The position numbers were made by a program, and so were the translations under genes. Positions 60,701 to 64,000 of a stretch of DNA of 64,000 nt are shown piece by piece. Location: positions 1-64,000 of the forward strand of contig WAEK01000029.1 of the NCBI GenBank assembly GCA_011634665.1, written 5' to 3'. Each line of letters starts with the position of its first letter. Position 1 is the first letter of the stretch. Under the pieces are notes generated by a model. That model had not been told where the DNA came from. It saw only the letters and a program-made list of their open reading frames with translations, and did no database searches. This stretch comes from Mortierella sp. BCC40632 (lineage: Eukaryota > Mortierellomycota > Mortierellomycetes > Mortierellales > Mortierellaceae).

Positions 60701-60977
60701 GGGCTTGGGCATGGGCTTGGGTCTGACTTTGGCTGGGCAATCCCAATGGGCTCGTTCTTGGGTTCATGCTATTACTGTTTTCTATCGGCGCATTGTTGCT
60801 GGGTGTGGTTGTTGGTACTGGACCCTGGCCGTTGCTCATGGACGCGAATAAGTTGGGCTGTGGTGACAAGGGTGTTGAATCTTGTTCTGAGGCTGTGGCC
60901 TCTTCGTTCTCTACATGGTTGCCATTGGGGTGACGGTTGAGGCCCCAGGCTGTGCTGTCACTTTCTTGGCGGCTCAT
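57788..60977 (-). CDS. DUF3712-type single-pass membrane protein, 3 exons, 972 aa
   Basis: Exons (minus strand): 60977-58970, 58862-58479, 58314-57788; phases agree. Residues 1-154 are a hydrophilic cytosolic N-terminus with a Gln/Ala run (AQAQAQAQ) and an acidic dileucine signal (DEQTPLL, about 123-129) of the type that sends membrane proteins to the vacuole by AP-3. One membrane segment lies at about 155-178 (ATIIGGSLLICLLIILLSSF). The remaining 790 residues are repeated beta-rich modules with the pattern of DUF3712 (LEA-2-like immunoglobulin-type folds): LTIGETTLMMGIP, VTFGIYMPSKAHP, ANLTLWNPSSISASLGDISF, and ELQNPLDTVITVLYLNATA. NxT/NxS sites (NSTI, NVTF, NTTQ) suit a lumenal face. Yeast Tag1 is a large vacuolar protein with a comparable layout as I recall it; calling this its counterpart is inference. 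Confidence 0.82.
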
Positions 60978-61734
60978 TGAAATGTCGTGGGCTGTTTGAA
61001 GATCATTAAAAATAGATTGCCTCTGACAAGGGTTCTATGGCTCACAGATGCCAAGATTTCCAATGGAGCGTCCTTAATGGTGAAGCAGGATTGGATTCGA
61101 TTGCTTGGCTCCTGCAAGTCTGACCTTCTGAATTCTTTTTGGGTAAGCATATGCTTTGGCTTTTTTTTTTTTTCTCTCTCTCTCCCTCAGCCTATCTGGT
61201 CTGTGGGGGCAGGAAAAAAAAAAAAAAAATCAATCACAAGAGTGTGATCCTGGAGAGTGTCTGACTGGCTGGCTGACCCCTCCAAAAGAGCGTGTGAGTG
61301 AGAACAGGGCATGGGAGGGGGGACCGAGCACAACCACACATCCACGCCCCTTGCCTGTTTGCTCCTGTCTGCCAGACGGTGGTGTGCCTGGCGGGCTGGC
61401 ACTTGCGCCCCCTCCCCCTCCCCCACTTCTTCCTCTTTCTGTGTCTCCTTCAGTCCACACCTCAAAACGGTCGTTTGGAGCTGACTGCATTGTTTTTCTT
61501 AGCAACATGCAATAATAATGATTTGCAGGACGCGTCGCTCCTAGGCAAACTTGCTTCTCACACTGCCTCCACTCCCTTGCTCCACTTCCCCCTTCCTCTC
61601 CCTGGGAAAGACTTTAGAACAAGGGACAAGGCCACCCTGTAATCCTTTGCTCCAAACCCCCCGAGCCGAGTCTCAAGGAAGCCTCCTTCATGGTTGTTGC
61701 TTTGCCTCCTCTGTTCGCTTTCTCTCTTTCTCTT

Positions 61735-61771
<37 letters not shown>

Positions 61772-64000
61772 TTCTCTGCAAGTCGCCTTACCGCAACAAA
61801 ACAATCAATATTGAGTTTACTCCTTGAACCCAATGCTCTCTCACCAGCCCACCTGTTATTGAGAACCTCCCCAGCCCGGGTTGACCATTGCGAATATGCC
61901 CGCTTCGCACTCCGCAAGAGGTTTTTTTTGCAATGGGCTAGGCACTAGGGTGGGTCGTTATGGACAGCTCGTGGCCGGCACAGGGTCTCACAGGAGGTGT
62001 TGGTTAGTCTAGGGGATTGGCGATGAAAGGGGTGAGTAGTAAACAAAAAGGTTTGCGCACAAGAGTGCATCTGTACATGCACTCTCTCTGCCTATCAAAA
62101 AAAAAAAAAAAAAAAAAAAAAAATGGTGGCAAACCAAGTCTGTATTTGCCACCATGAGCGATGAAAGAGATACATTTTGTTTTCTCTTCCCCCCCCCCAG
62201 TCCTGTTCGTACAAATCACAGCCAGCCGCGCTTTCTTTCGCGCTCTTCGCTATCGCTCTCACTGTTCAGTCGTTGCCTCTATTGTCTAGCCTCCGGAGGT
62301 GTAAGAAGAAGAAGAAGGAGGTTGTGAGCGGGAGAAAGAGGACAGGGCTGGTCGGCGAGAGCGCCGAGGCTTCCTCCTGCACACTGGCAAGGAGAGAGAG
62401 ACGAGAACAGCTTGTTCGTCTGGATCTCTGGAGGAGGAAGAGGATGAGGATCTCTTTTGCTCATCGCCCTGGCTGCCCAACATCGCGCCCAGTGCGCGCC
62501 GAGATCCACCTGGCCTGCGCCTTTTTGGAGCAAAGTCAAAGAACGAGGGACGAGAGGGTGTGTTGTTCGGTGTGTTCCGCATGCATGCTGCATGTGGGAT
62601 GCGCGAGGAAAACCTTTTTTGTCCCCGTTGAGCCTCTCCTCTCGTTTTCTCAATCTCACTGACAGGTCCGACTTGATTGCCTGAGGCTGTGGGGGTTCAC
62701 GAGAGAAGAGCGGGCGGGCTTGCCTGACAGCCTGGACCAGATGTGTCCTTGCTTGATGTCCTTCATAAACCACGCGTCAATCCAGCCTCGCGCGTTGTTG
62801 TTGCTGTTGTTGTTGTTGTTGTTATTATTGTTGTTGTCCAAAGTGAACCTTGCTCAGTCCTTTCTCTCTTTCTTGCTTCCTTTCTCTCGCTTTTGCTCTT
62901 GCTCACTCTTTGGCTCGCTCTCACTCACTTACTCACTCACTCCACTCCCACTCTTTCTCTCTCCTCATCTGCAATCCTGCCATTCCATTCCACTCCATTC
63001 CACTCCCCAGTCCATTCAGACGCATTACGCCAACACGCCTGATCCATTAGTCGATCATTCGATCCTGTTCTCTCCCCCCTGCATCTCTTGCCCATCACCT
63101 CCCTCGCTCCTCGTTTCCTTCTCCCATTTTTCTCTCTCGAAAATATATATAGCCTTATACCATTTTTCTTTTTTTCTTTTTCTTCTCCTGCAAATTTGCC
63201 TCCCTGTCCTAGAACAATGTCTCTTTGCGCCACCAATAGCCCCAAGAGAGTCTAGGTCACTCTCTCTCTCTCTCTTTTTTTTTTTTTTTTTTATTTCTTT
63301 CTCTCTTGTCTCGTCTCTTTCCAAACAAGCACGCTCTTTCTCTCTCTCTTTTTCGCTTGTTTTGTCCATTCCTTTTACCTTTCTGATCTCGCTTTTCTGC
63401 TGCTCCTTCTCTGTACTTTGCTTTCCTTTCCCCGTTAATTGGATCCTCCTGTGTCAGCTCGTTGAACTGTGAAAGAGAGAGAACGAGAGAAAGGGAGAGA
63501 AAAAGATAAAAAAAAAAAAAAAGGTGAGCGTCTGACGCAATGGTGCTTTCTTCATTCTCCTCACATTTTTTCTATCTGCTTGCGCGACCAAAAAAAAAAA
63601 AAAGTAGACACGAATCGTAACTGCCATTGGACAGACAGTATTCAATGACTGGTGTTTTGGGGAATCACTCTTTTGGATAGAGTCAGCAAACTCAGGCTCA
63701 GACAAAAGCTGTTCCCGTGCCTGGCTGGATCTGGAGCTGTGCTGGATGCTGCGAGTGCGGACCTTTCCTCACGATGACTCTCGCTGCGGACGCAGCTCCC
63801 AGATAAGCTCGACACAGCGCCTGATCTCTCTGTCCCTCCATCCAAATGCTCCTCTTCCTCTCCCCCCATCCATCCCCGCTGCGCGCAGAGGTTACTCTCC
63901 AGCTGACCCAATCAGCCTTCGTCACTCTTACCCACTCTCTACCGAGATTGCCTCTTTTGTCTGCGGGGTGTGGATGACTCGATGACCGTTTTGCTGCGTG
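60978..64000. other. Pyrimidine-rich 5' flank of the DUF3712 gene and of a possible plus-strand gene beyond the window
   Basis: No supported coding region. CT/CTTT tracts lie at 61725-61776, poly(A) at 62097-62123, (GTT)n at 62795-62836, and long CT-rich DNA at 62850-63440 on the plus strand. By the polarity seen elsewhere, CT-rich plus-strand DNA predicts a plus-strand transcript, so 62.8-64 kb may be the leader of a gene starting after 64000. A CCAATCA motif lies near 63907. A minus-strand frame at 62279-62773 was read and has no domain. Confidence 0.55.

Noticed and set aside
62279..62773. 164-codon minus-strand frame and the overlapping plus-strand 62177-62662 frame
   Set aside because: Both strands open by composition alone; no domain, no splice pattern.

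Overview
The window looks like nuclear DNA of a filamentous, early-diverging fungus, most likely Mortierellomycotina (inference). Coding regions are interrupted by many short GT-AG introns. Proteins carry long Gln, Ser, His and Asn tracts. The protein set includes a TOK-type K+ channel, an AMT/MEP ammonium transporter, a peroxisomal Lon, a DUF3020 protein and a DUF3712 protein. Mononucleotide and CT/GA microsatellites fill introns and intergenic DNA. No rRNA, tRNA, CRISPR array or convincing transposon was seen.

Layout. 1-3.1 kb holds no supported gene. 3.1-5.3 kb (+) is a frameshifted F-box/LRR-type gene. 5.7-12.6 kb (-) is a long, frameshifted PH-domain gene. 15.8-17.4 kb (-) is an AMT/MEP ammonium transporter whose protein sequence is well preserved but split by several frame changes. 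From 20 kb to 61 kb every gene is intact: telomerase reverse transcriptase (TERT, +, 19 exons, 1,202 aa), a DUF3020 protein (-), a peroxisomal Lon protease (-, 6 exons, 903 aa, C-terminal SRM), a TOK two-pore K+ channel with a very long cytosolic tail (+, 4 exons, 1,396 aa), a PAS-like protein (-, single exon, 1,220 aa), a RhoGAP-like protein (+, 4 exons, 1,234 aa) and a DUF3712 membrane protein (-, 3 exons, 972 aa). 61-64 kb is pyrimidine-rich and may lead into a plus-strand gene outside the window. For the seven intact genes, exon joins were worked out by hand; splice phases and totals are consistent.

Genes are arranged as divergent pairs (Amt/TERT, Lon/TOK, PAS/RhoGAP) and convergent pairs (TERT/DUF3020, TOK/PAS, RhoGAP/DUF3712). 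They belong to unrelated cell functions: telomere maintenance, peroxisomal proteolysis, K+ transport, nitrogen uptake, Rho signalling and a probable vacuolar membrane protein. I see no operon-like or cluster logic.

The most notable signals are the complete TERT gene with a 48-bp in-frame minisatellite and a GC-AG intron; the sharp change from frameshifted genes (before 17.4 kb) to intact genes (after 20 kb), which is either local assembly error or young gene decay; the peroxisomal targeting signal on Lon; and the strand polarity of CT repeats, which follows the direction of transcription. I did not find a clearly new multi-gene system.
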